DNA from: Halisarca cf. caerulea
Taxonomy: Eukaryota; Porifera; Demospongiae; Chondrillida; Halisarcidae
NCBI GenBank assembly: GCA_963170055.1
Contig: CAUJGJ010000030.1
Coordinates: 2,700,337-2,727,836 of the forward strand
DNA: 27,500 bases
Direction of reading: 5' to 3'
Both the position numbers and the translations under genes were made by a program. The notes under the pieces are model-generated. The model made no database searches and had not been told where the DNA came from. It worked only from the letters and a program-made list of their open reading frames with translations. Below, piece by piece: positions 1 to 20,409 of the stretch. Each line of letters starts with the position of its first letter. The stretch's first letter is position 1.

Positions 1-2
1 TT

Positions 3-1269
3 CATGACATTTGGACCAGGCTACCTCACTTCCTGGACAAATGGAGGGCATATTCCATCTACAGTGATACTGCAGAGGCAGATGCTATTCTCCATCCAGA
101 GCAGATCCTGTCTGATGTGGACACCACCTCAGATACTGGCAGCTTGGTGGACAGAGAGGGAGACTCACTGAGTGCAGACATTCTTGAACAACATCAGAGC
201 ATTCCTGAAGAGAAAAAAGAAGAGGTGCCTCCAGAGGTGGGAGGACCTAAGGAGGCACCTCAAGTAGAAGTGACAGCAGTAACCATTGCACCTGCGAAGG
301 GAGAAGTGGGGGAAGATAATGTCACCTCCGAAGTGAAAGATTCTCAGCATGTTCCATCCCAAAATGGTAAAGACACTGAATCTTCACCAGTGTCTTCTCC
401 TCCTCAGCCACCGAAGCAAGGTCAGAGTTTGTGTGTCTGTACTGGGTAGTGGGTTAGTGTATGCAGACATGGTCGGAGTTTGTCTGTACTGGGTAGTGGG
501 CAAGTGTATGCAGACATGGTCGGAGGTTGTCTGTACTGGGTAGTGGGTCAGTGTATGCAGACATGGTCGGAGGTTGTCTGTACTGGGTAGTGGGCAAGTG
601 TATGCAGACATGGTCGGAGGTTGTCTGTACTGGGTAGTGAGTTAGTGTATGCAGACATGGTCGGAGGTTGTCTGTACTGGGTAGTGGGTCAGTGTATGCA
701 GACATGGTCGGAGGTTGTCTGTACTGGGTAGTGGGTCAGTGTATGCAGACATGTGCTGGCAGCATGCTCTGGTGTCGCCTGCAGTGGGTGCAACACTGAA
801 TGTATATTTTCACAATGTGTTCAACTTTACTATAGACTGTATAACTGTCAATTGTGTGTTAGAGTGGTGAGTTATACAACAACTTATAACAACCAAGAGG
901 TGTTCGTGACAGTGGGAACTTACATTCAGTGTATACGACTACACATTGATTGCCACACTATCAAACTTCACAACCTCCTATTGTGCACATGTTATGTTGA
1001 TCCCAATTTTCTTTAAATGCATTGTCCCTCGAACAGGTATATCTGATGTGTTTGGAAAGCCCCCGAGTGAGAAGGCCCTGAACATGACAGTGGAGGAGGT
1101 GGTCCAGTGGCTGGACACCATCAAACTTGGGCAGCTTGCTGAAGCATTCCGGTCAGAAGAAGTCGATGGAGCACTTTTGGCCACTTATGACTTAAAGGAT
1201 CTTGAAGATATCGGTATTGAGCTCAACAAAGACAGGAAGAAAATTTTAGTCAAATTCAGACAAATTTAA
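3..1269 (+). CDS. SAM-domain protein, C-terminal part (5' truncated)
   Basis: Two exons are visible: 3-420 (entered from outside the window) and 1037-1269, ending in TAA. The 5' splice site is CAAG|GTCAGA and the 3' site AACAG|GTATAT; the split codon rejoins as Gly and the frame continues. The first exon starts with a Trp/Leu-rich stretch (HDIWTRLPHFLDKWRAYS) and then a long Glu/Pro/Ser-rich, probably disordered linker. The second exon encodes a SAM domain at the extreme C-terminus: the VVQWLDTI start, the LLATYDLKDLEDIGIEL core and the closing RKKILVKFRQI helix fit the family. SAM domains mediate protein-protein oligomerisation and sometimes RNA or lipid binding. I do not recognise the full-length protein, so no gene name is given. 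The intron carries a minisatellite that starts at its first base. Confidence 0.75.
421..752 (+). repeat. 47-bp minisatellite starting at a 5' splice site
   Basis: Seven copies begin at about 421, 472, 519, 566, 613, 660 and 707. The first copy is 51 bp (an extra GTGT) and the rest are 47 bp. Copy 1 begins with the first intron base (GTCAGAGTTTG) and later copies read GTCGGAGGTTG. The array lies wholly inside the intron of the SAM-domain gene. Confidence 0.95.
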
Positions 1270-1469
1270 TTTGAATCACTTAACAGACTAGTCTGATCCT
1301 CTGACATTCCCCAATGTACTGGTACAGCCCCAAGCACTGGTTTTGTGTATAATATACAAAGAAACTGTACATATACTAATAACAGATGTCTATAACGATA
1401 TACAATTCTATTATAGTTTTTTTCCTCTCTCTCATCTGTTTGTATTATTTTTCTGTTTTCAACAACAAC

Positions 1470-1503
<34 letters not shown>

Positions 1504-1566
1504 TAGTTAAATTATATTTTTGCTTTAATTACATGCTGCAAGCTGAAAATGGACGACTCGATATAC
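1270..1566. other. Intergenic stretch with AAT microsatellite
   Basis: This is the 3' flank of the SAM gene. It holds an AAC/AAT trinucleotide run at about 1461-1502 and otherwise AT-rich sequence. I see no canonical AATAAA polyadenylation signal and no gene. Confidence 0.7.
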
Positions 1567-1805
1567 AAGGTAAATAAAGGGGGTAATTTGGAACACGATG
1601 GTAATTTGGAACAGGGCCATGCAGTAACTTCTGTTGTGGTTAAGTTGCCCAGCCATTCTTGCTATATATATATACTGCCAAACTCCCCCTTCGTGGAGAT
1701 AATACGGACAAGAAATGATGGATGTAGCTTGTGGTTGGCACAGCTTTTGGCCTGACTGTTCCAAATTATAATTAACTGCCGTTCCAAATTACCCCCCTTT
1801 ACCTT
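1567..1805. mobile_element. MITE-like inverted-repeat element
   Basis: The ends are inverted copies. The left end reads AAGGTAAATAAAGGGGG followed by TAATTTGGAAC; the right end reads GTTCCAAATTA followed by CCCCCCTTTACCTT. A second AATTTGGAAC block repeats inside each end, so the terminal inverted repeats extend to about 50 bp with small gaps. Total length is about 239 bp with no coding capacity, which fits a non-autonomous DNA transposon. No clear target-site duplication could be assigned. It ends 38 bp before the RPUSD2 start codon, so it probably supplies part of that promoter or 5'UTR. Confidence 0.7.
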
Positions 1806-1843
1806 ATAGCTGTCGGAACCGCGAGACCATAAATTGCACCAAA

Positions 1844-8466
<6,623 letters not shown>

Positions 8467-9120
8467 GATCTGTAGCAGTCTTATATACACTTGGAAAGGA
8501 TGATGCAATTCTCCATCCCACTGTTCTTTGAGTTCTTCAATAGTATTATATTGTCCTTGTATAATTTTAATTTGTTTTTAAATTCAAACCTATTAGAAAA
8601 TTGTTACACTCATGTGAGTATGTAACGAAGATGAATGTGTGTGAACTGCCTTGATTCAGATCATGTGTTTTATCTCCCGTTAGCAATGCACCTGTTAGCG
8701 CATGAGATGCTTGCAGTTTGCCTGTGGCTGTAGTATCGTATGTCAAATCTGCAGCTCCTCGACGCATTATCACTCTGATCATATCATACAGCAAGCACGT
8801 TCTGCAGGTCTTAATGCATGCATACATGGGTACTGCATCTCGGGATAAGGATCTCGCGGGCTTACATGATCCAAATCGTTATTACTGTATAGAAAAACTA
8901 GACAAATTGGGAATGAAAATGTGAATGTGAGTAATATCAAAACAGTCGACCGGTGGTTAGCGGAAGTAAACACACGTAGTCGGTGCTGAAGAAGCCCTAG
9001 GAATCCTCCCTGCTATCCCTTGTTTGTTTGGGGCGTCGACGCTTTTGGCGGTGCACTGCTAGTACGACCAGAGACTTTTAAGCATACGCAAAGAAATCGT
9101 GTGTGATTCTTGTATGTGAG
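8467..9120. other. Intergenic region between RPUSD2 and the CRAL-TRIO gene
   Basis: This holds the RPUSD2 3' flank and the promoter/5'UTR of the CRAL-TRIO gene. No canonical AATAAA follows the RPUSD2 stop. I recognise no gene, RNA gene or repeat here. Confidence 0.6.
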
Positions 9121-9713
9121 ATGGCTACCACGAGCAACTGTCAAAGAGCACTGTCTTCTCCAGAGCTGTCCTACTCCCTCCGTCAAAAAGCAAAAGCGGA
9201 GTTGAATGAGACGTTGGAAGTCCAACAAGAGGCAGTTACCGAATTAAGACGCGCCATTTCAACCCAGTGTCCATCGTTGGAAGGCAGAACCGATGCTTCG
9301 TATCTGGTTCGCTTTCTGAGACCGAAGAAGTACATTGTCCCCAAAGCACTCAACCTGTACAAGAACTACCACAAGATAAGATCGGCTCATCCAGAAATCT
9401 TCGAAGATTTACACCCCGAACACGTACAACACGTGTGGAAGTCGTGCTTCGTTGGTGGTCTCCCCTCGAGGGACCGGGAGGGGAGACGGGTCATGGTTGT
9501 CTCCCCTCAGCACTGGAAACCCCAAGACGTGTCCTTGAAGGACGCTTTGCGCAGCCTCGTGTGTCAGTTGGAGTATTTAGTCTCAGACGAAGAAACGCAG
9601 ATCAACGGCATCGTGTTGATTGCTGACTTCTCTAAGTTTACTTTTGAACAAGCGAAGTCACTCAGGCCGACCTACATCCAACTCTTTATCAATTTGGTAC
9701 AGGTCAGGACGGG

Positions 9714-9806
<93 letters not shown>

Positions 9807-11592
9807 TGTGCGTGTGTGGTGTGTGTGTGTGTGGATGTTGTCTGGCATAACCGAGCGAGATTGAGTCAGCTACACCAGTCTAGTGTGGATGTACTGGAGA
9901 ATCCTTCTTGTGTGAAATCTTGCACATGATATCTCACATAACTATCACTGTTCACAGAATGTGTTAGTCTGGCAAGCTAGACTAAGAAGACATAGGCCAC
10001 TGCCCCATTGTCACTCCACTGCGTGTGACTTCTGCTGAATTTGTGCATTTAGTTCATTGGCTGCCCATTCATCTGTCTGTATTCGTTCAAGCCCTACACT
10101 GTACCTCGCAGTCTGTATTCTTCCAAATATAGCATCAGTCCCAGAGTGGGCGAGGGGTTATTATAAGGAAAGTGTGCACTTAGACCTCTACTACACTTTG
10201 CACCATACTTGTTCTAGTCACAAGTGCGTACTTCATTCCGAGCCAGTTCCAGTAGATTTGTTTTGTATCTTGGGCTCAAATTGTGGTTCATAGACCACAT
10301 ACATGCATGCACTGTCCAGCATAACCGTACTGTCATTATGACCCTCAGTATGTGCGCAATACTGCTCAGTAATAGATGTTCTTTGATGTCTTGTGTAGAA
10401 TGCATTTCCAGCTCGGTTCAAAGGAGTCTATGTTCTGAACCAACCATGGGCCTTCAGTGTGGTGATGACTTTGTTCAAACCGTTTCTATCAGAAAAGATG
10501 AAAAAAAGAGTGAGTTCATATGTTACTGTAGTTCAATTTGTACAGCCTATGTATATCGTTTGTGTATTCTCTGAGTGCGATCCCTTACTCCATAGTGTGG
10601 TTGTTGTCATACCATTCAGTCTACAGTACTGTACCCTCCACATCAGTAGTGTACCCTCCACATCAGCAGTGTACCCTCCACATCAGCAGTGTACCCTCCA
10701 CATCATGCAATTCAGTTGAATAATGGACCAAAAAGTGATATTCCTTTCGTCGATACATTACGGTACATTACTGTGTCTTGAACAAGCCAGCACTAGTGTC
10801 CATGAACACAACCTCAACATGACATATCTTGTATGTACGTAGGTATTACCTCAGTATAGTTTACCACACTAACACATTTGGGTACACATTACACATGGCT
10901 GGTATGCTACTGTGTGAACAAGCCATTATGATAACTGTGACAGAGTCATATTTGGTTGTGATGTTCTTAACACACAGACACTGTGCAGTTTGTGTATACG
11001 CATACGTACATGTACATATGTAGTTTGCTTTTGAACAGCATTGTGAAAACGGCCTTAGAATGTACATATATAAGGGTACAGTTGAATCTCTCTTAGTGAA
11101 CCCTGAGTGGATACACCTGCAGTGTCTTAAATGTGTTTACGAAGATCCTTGTCTCACATTCTTGATTTCTGCTTCTTTTTGTAGATTGTAATGATTGGAG
11201 ATGATCTCCCAAGACTACAAGACTTTGTGGCCCCTGAAGTTCTTCCGGCTGAATTTGGTGGTACTCAACCATACTACAGTGGTCAGGCCTGGGCTGAGAG
11301 CATTGCAGAATGGCATGAGAGGAGTGTGCGTGTGCCAAGCGAAGCATGGACAGGATCGTCAAGCAGTTTGCTCTTCAGAGAGAAATCCTCAGAAATTGAA
11401 TCAGTGGGTACTGAAGTGCTTGGAGCTAATGAAACATGGGAGCAAAATCTTTCAGTATCAAGTGACGATGATAGTGATGAATTTTTTGACTGTGAAGAAG
11501 TCTTCATTGACTCGCTGGCACGTCAGACGTGCCATCACCCTCAGCGATCAACCTCGGCTCCTGTTAGGATCAAGTTGGAAACAACTGTATAG
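9121..11592 (+). CDS. CRAL-TRIO (Sec14-like) lipid-transfer protein with FFAT motif
   Basis: Three exons (9121-9702, 10399-10509, 11185-11592) join in phase to 366 residues. The start is ATGGCTACC at 9121. The N-terminal 30-90 region is the charged CRAL-TRIO-N helical bundle (TDASYLVRFLRPKKYIVPKAL). The lipid-binding CRAL-TRIO lobe follows to about residue 265, with INGIVLIADFSKF, the exon 2 block FPARFKGVYVLNQPWAF, and LPAEFGGTQPY. It resembles clavesin / alpha-tocopherol-transfer-like proteins, cytosolic carriers of hydrophobic lipids or phosphoinositides between membranes; the actual ligand cannot be read from sequence. Beyond the domain lies a roughly 90-residue disordered tail with an acidic run and EFFDCEE (residues 330-336), an FFAT-type VAP-binding motif. 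The 5' intron carries a long GT repeat 14 bp after its donor. Confidence 0.9.
9717..9835 (+). repeat. (GT)n microsatellite, CRAL-TRIO intron 1
   Basis: The GT run starts 14 bp downstream of the donor CAG|GTCAGG, with a few A, C and G interruptions. Confidence 0.97.
9836..10398. other. Remainder of CRAL-TRIO intron 1
   Basis: Intronic sequence up to the acceptor TTGTGTAG|AATGCA. I see no exon, RNA gene or clear repeat in it. Confidence 0.6.
10629..10705 (+). repeat. 20-bp tandem repeat, CRAL-TRIO intron 2
   Basis: About four copies of GTACCCTCCACATCAGCAGT with exact 20-bp spacing (10631, 10651, 10671, 10691). Unlike the splice-site arrays it is not near an exon edge. The rest of intron 2 (10510-11184) shows nothing else. 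Confidence 0.95.
11479..11499 (+). other. FFAT (VAP-binding) motif codons
   Basis: These codons encode Glu-Phe-Phe-Asp-Cys-Glu-Glu, preceded by Ser-Ser-Asp-Asp-Asp-Ser-Asp. The canonical FFAT core is E-F-F-D-A-x-E with an acidic or phosphorylatable flank. Six of seven positions fit, and Cys for Ala at position 5 is a small-residue substitution. FFAT motifs bind the MSP domain of the ER proteins VAPA/VAPB, so the protein is predicted to act at ER contact sites. Confidence 0.7.
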
Positions 11593-11884
11593 CAGTGAAC
11601 TGTTGCTATGGCCAAGAATCATCTGTCATAATGTGTTGTGTAATGATAATGTACATATGTTTCTATTTTATATATTATTTAAATTAATTTATTGTACCAT
11701 AATTGTTAAATTTCCATGAATTATTAAGCATTTTTGTATGATTATTACATCCCATGCCAGATAACAATTGTATGATAATGAAACACAGATCGATTTCAGG
11801 GTTCGTGTATATTATAAACATCTGCTGGTATCCGAAGCTAAACTACGTAGTGAGTCGATCTGGGTTGAATGAGCGCCAATTGTG

Positions 11885-11890
11885 CACGTG
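11885..11890. promoter_or_regulatory. E-box CACGTG upstream of HSF2BP
   Basis: A palindromic CACGTG lies 29-34 bp before the HSF2BP start codon, next to a CCAAT at about 11876-11880. Position suggests a proximal promoter element. A six-base site has limited specificity. Confidence 0.35.
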
Positions 11891-11918
11891 ATCTCAACGA
11901 CCGCTGCTAGCGCTAAAA

Positions 11919-16468
<4,550 letters not shown>

Positions 16469-16862
16469 CTCATTTATGTTCATCAGTGATGGTTTTATTC
16501 ATTATTCAGTCATCCCAACATCAACCCCTTATTGCTCATTGTACACATCCCCCACACCAGATTTACCAGTACTCGCGTATGTACATAAACTTTCTATAAT
16601 TATTTTCATTTTAGCCAAATGTATGTACATACATATGTACATACATGTGGTTATATGGGTGATGCTTGTGAAATGACCATGTGCTAAAGAATTCCAACTT
16701 GTGGTATATTTACACACAAGCTGTTGACTGTATTAAGAGTCTATTGTATGATTGATTACGCATGCATGGACATATGTAGCAGTATTCAGTGACTGATAGC
16801 AACTCAATTCACTTTGAATTCATTGTTATTTCAGTGATACAATCAGCCAATCAAATAAGAGT
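16469..16862. other. Convergent intergenic region HSF2BP / DAD1
   Basis: The two genes end facing each other 394 bp apart. The region has GTACATAC-type simple motifs around 16620-16645 and AT-rich sequence. No gene seen. Confidence 0.6.
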
Positions 16863-17975
16863 CTAACCTAAGAAGTTGATGACAACAAGGTGAAGCACAA
16901 CATGGCCAAATATGAAATCACCAAAAGCTCTTTCTGGAGTGATGCCTTTGAATAATGACCTGTTTTCCGAGTTGGTTTGGATCCTCAAACAAACTATTAG
17001 AAGAAAAGCGGTCATGAAGTAACTGAGGATACAGCAATAGCGAGTGCACTCTCATGAGTGATGATGACAAGCTTTGAATGAGCAAAATGTACAAAACAAA
17101 TCAACTATACAGTCAAATACGATTCTACCATAGATTATATAGTATAGAGTGTCTATGATTCTACTAAATACACAGGGCCATACCACAGAGATGTTCGCAC
17201 AGCAACAAGTCATAAGGAGCAGTATAGAGGAGTACTAGTCTGACGGGGCCAGACCGAATTCCTCCTGCAAATGGAGGAATTCGGTCTGGCCACACCAGAC
17301 TAGAGGAGTACAGTTTAAGCATACAGACCATATCGCAGAGATGTTAGTACAGCAGAAGAGTCGAGGAGGAGTACGGTGTATTCAATACAAGGGGCCAGAT
17401 TCAACTCCACTGCTGGTGAGACCACATGTCACAAACTCTAAGCACAGATCATACTTTTACTATGTACGTATCTAAGCTACACAGCAGACACATTCTCTGT
17501 TTTACTCCAACTGCTTGTTGGAGTATCTATGGTTCAATTGGACAAACTATAGATACTCTAACCTACGTACGTATCTAAGGACAAACAGCACATGCACCAT
17601 AGATAATATGCATGCACACACAAGATGTCCTGCAAAAGCAAAACAACATGGCGCTACATAAAGATAGGTTAATATTTAACACGATAAGGTTTACAATACA
17701 CACAAAGTCCCCTCAACTACATCAAGTCATCCCTTAATATCCTATACATATCAACACTCACCTCCGAGTACAAAGGAAGCAACGCAGGATATAAAACCAG
17801 CCAAGAATGAGTTGAATGGAAAGGTTCCCACGAGAAGGCAGTACAGAAACTGGAAAATTCCTGTGAATAATATGAATCCTAGGTAAGCATCAACGATCTT
17901 TAGCTTCTTTGGAGTCTTTGCCTGATAGTCTTCCACAAAGCTCTTGATAACGGACACAATGGAAGGAGAAGACAT
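16863..17975 (-). CDS. DAD1: DAD1, oligosaccharyltransferase subunit
   Basis: Two exons on the minus strand, 17975-17762 and 16993-16863, joined through the donor GGAG|GTGAGT and the acceptor TAATAG|TTTGTT, give 114 residues (human 113). DAD1 is a small integral ER-membrane subunit of the oligosaccharyltransferase that N-glycosylates nascent proteins in the ER lumen. The signature [20 protein letters not shown] lies in exon 1. Exon 2 holds [21 protein letters not shown] and the hydrophobic C-terminal helix ending VVINFLG. Three hydrophobic segments fit the family topology. Exon 1 ends after 71 codons plus one base and exon 2 completes that codon as Val, matching the family. The single 768-bp intron contains two hairpins. 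A CRE palindrome lies 36 bp upstream of the ATG. Confidence 0.95.
17178..17374. repeat. Diverged direct repeat pair in the DAD1 intron
   Basis: Segments at about 17178-17235 and 17328-17374 share the order CCATA, CAGAGATGTT, ACAGCA, GAGGAGTAC with substitutions and a small indel. The strong hairpin at 17235-17303 sits between them, so this may be one composite repeat element. Confidence 0.5.
17235..17303. repeat. Strong hairpin (foldback) in the DAD1 intron
   Basis: The left arm CTAGTCTG-acgg-GGCCAGACCGAATTCCTCC and the right arm GGAGGAATTCGGTCTGGCC-acac-CAGACTAG are complementary. That gives an uninterrupted 19-bp stem, a 4x4 internal loop and an 8-bp outer stem around a 7-nt loop (TGCAAAT). 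It could be a foldback transposon remnant or a small-RNA hairpin precursor; sequence alone does not decide. Confidence 0.85.
17517..17561. repeat. Second imperfect hairpin in the DAD1 intron
   Basis: GGAGTATCTATGGTT and AACTATAGATACTCTAA pair over about 17 bp with two or three mismatches around a roughly 12-nt loop. Confidence 0.7.
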
Positions 17976-19244
17976 TTTCTTTTCGTGTCGTGGCCGCACA
18001 CAACGACATATGACGTCACAATTCACATTTCAACCACAAAAATAAACTAGTTGTGAACCAAGTTCAGAACCTCGCGATTGCTAAAACAAAAATTGAATTT
18101 TGAAATAGAAATTGAATTGTGTTCAATTCCTTTTTGACTGCTGCTTATGAATTCAAAACTGATGTGTGTGCTCATGCTTTGAGTTATAAGGCTAGATTGC
18201 CATTGCAATGGTATATTACAATGGCCATGCAGATGCAAAGTTAGCAGTTTTGTTGTTTACTCACTTGACACATGCTTGTAAGACACAGTGTGTAGACTAC
18301 AGTATCAGTACTCGTGAAGCAAGGCTGTACGACAGTGTAACATTTGCAATTTGTGACATTTGACATTCAATTTGATTGAGTCATGCATCAGTGATTGACA
18401 CAAATCTGTTGAGTTTTTATTTCTTCTGGTGACACTGTGTTAAATTTGCATTGCCAAAATAAATGGTCACTTTTCATTGTATATGATTCAATTGAATTGC
18501 AATGCTTGGTTCAATTTGGCCTGCTTGAACATTCAAATTGACACTAGCACTGAGCAATGCATGTGACATGTACCACTGCACATAATCTGCACAAACAACC
18601 AAGTTGCAGTCCATGGTGCTAGAAGTTAGTATTATAATTATGCTTCCTCAACATAATGCTATTGTCAATTTACCTGAACATATGCATTCGTAGACCTTGA
18701 TTAATTCTGAATCAATAATATTGTAATTCATGTACCACCACACAACTGCATGAGTGATAGAAACGAAGTTGCAAACATTTTTGGTTTATTATTTGGTTCT
18801 ATTTGAACAAACAGTCTGTTTTTTTTTCAAGAATTAAGTCTTTAAAATTTCTTTTGAATCCATGAACTTCATATTGATTGAACATACATTACACAATGTC
18901 ATTTATAACTTGCTGCTCATACGTACATGAAATTTGTTTCTGTGATGTGTAGCCAATCTGCATGACATTGTGTTTTAGATGATTTGCATGTAAATGCACT
19001 TAAATTTGTGGATTTGACATATTCAGGAGCTTGGAGTATAGTTGTGACACAGGCTATACTGTGTATACAATAGGTTCAAATTTTGGGTTACATTAGATTT
19101 GTTTGATTGCGATGAAATCCATGGTTTCTGCAGAGGCTGTCTTCAGACACATTTCACATGATGGTATAATCCAATTAAAATCAGAATCTAACAAATATAC
19201 ATAAATGTGCATATACCGTTTATGTTCTAATTTTTCATCAGAGC
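17976..19244. other. AT-rich intergenic region upstream of DAD1
   Basis: Contains the DAD1 promoter and, from 18060 to 18560, many ATTCAATT / CAATTG / TTGAATT words in both orientations. No gene, RNA gene or clear transposon end recognised. Confidence 0.6.
18011..18018. promoter_or_regulatory. CRE palindrome TGACGTCA upstream of DAD1
   Basis: A perfect eight-base CREB/ATF site lies 36-43 bp upstream of the DAD1 start codon, in a short, more GC-rich island. ATF6/XBP1-type factors that control ER genes also bind ACGT-core sites of this kind, so the site is compatible with ER-demand control of an oligosaccharyltransferase subunit. Confidence 0.6.
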
Positions 19245-19690
19245 AATTGTCACGAAAAAACGTCATTTGGAATGGAATTGCAAGGTTTCTGAAAGGTGGC
19301 GAATAATTGGAATGGGGGGACAAATATTTAGAATCAATGACGGCGAATTAGAACCATCAAAAGATAGACGTTTCTAGCTTGAGAACTGTTGCGCCCGTTC
19401 GAGGATACCATGCACATATACAAGGAATTTCGAATGAAAAATGAAAATCTTCCATGATTCAACGATTACTCAAACGAAATAAAAATGACAAATATAAACG
19501 AAGGAACAGCGGTTTCTCCAGTACGGTATATCAATGGCACAACAAATGGCAGAATGAAGGCGGCCAGCCTGCGTGACGAATAATTAGGGTCTCTGACATA
19601 CGTAGGATTAAAACACATGTTATTTCGTCATCAATTAGAATGCTTTTCATCCCTTTTGGAGCCCATGACGAATATTTGGAATGAAGAAAA
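19245..19690. repeat. Cluster of GAATAATTGGAATG-like words
   Basis: GTCATTTGGAATGG, GGCGAATAATTGGAATGG, GGCGAATTAGAAC, GACGAATAATTAGG, CAATTAGAATG and GACGAATATTTGGAATG recur between 19261 and 19682, often next to GTCAT/GACG. The pattern looks like pieces of an old repeat family. I could not define its ends. Confidence 0.4.
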
Positions 19691-19950
19691 ATTAGAGCAT
19701 ATACAGTATATAATCATTTGCTATATCAGTTTGAAAGTCCACTGATGTCACATTATAATAATATTTGGCATAGCGGTGCATGTTCCATACATGTACTACA
19801 TACATCTCTCAGACTTAGACTTCGACAAGCAATAGTCAAGGTGAACACATTATGTGCTCAATTACATGTTTTCTTTGCTGTATAATTTTAGAAAACGGCA
19901 AACCAACAATACCAGCGAAAATGAGCTGCATGTATATATCAGGATGTTAA

Positions 19951-20409
19951 ATGAAATGTGAAGTGTCAGTTTACATTCGATCAGGAACGTAACAGATTAT
20001 TTGTACAAAATCAATGCACACAACGTTTTGGCCACGTAGGCCTTCATCAGCTGTATAAAACATTTTATGCAGCTGATGAAGGCCTACATGGCCAAAACAT
20101 TTTGTGCATTGATTTTGTACAATTGATCTGTTACGTTATAGAATTTGTTTGAAAGTTATATTATATCATAAGTCAACGTAGCATGCAATTAGTCTCTATC
20201 ATATCAGATATAATCACACATTGCAGATTATGTCAATCAAATATGTATAATTTTATCACATGATGGTGCAAAGTGGTGCACATGAACCGTAGTTAGTCAA
20301 ATCAAGTGTTCCAAGTACAGTGGAAAACAATAACAAAAGTGCGCAACACACGAACGATATTGAACTGTAATTTGTCAATCAATACCTTTTTATGACACTT
20401 CACATTTCA
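19951..20409. mobile_element. Terminal-inverted-repeat element with a central palindrome
   Basis: TGAAATGTGAAGTGTCA at 19952-19968 is repeated exactly in inverted orientation at 20393-20409, bounding a roughly 460-bp segment with no convincing open reading frame. Near its left side is a large palindrome (19986-20137). The structure resembles a non-autonomous foldback or MITE-type element. No target-site duplication could be identified. Confidence 0.6.
19986..20137. repeat. 75-bp-arm near-perfect palindrome
   Basis: Arms 19986-20060 and 20063-20137 are complementary at 69 of 75 positions and are separated by two bases. Each arm, read outward from the centre, contains CTGATGAAGGCC, five bases, GGCCAAAAC. 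The low divergence between arms implies recent formation or gene conversion. Confidence 0.9.

Noticed and set aside
8567..8827. 86-codon minus-strand frame between RPUSD2 and the CRAL-TRIO gene
   Set aside because: No family recognised; it could be a relic of a repeat but nothing in the sequence proves it.
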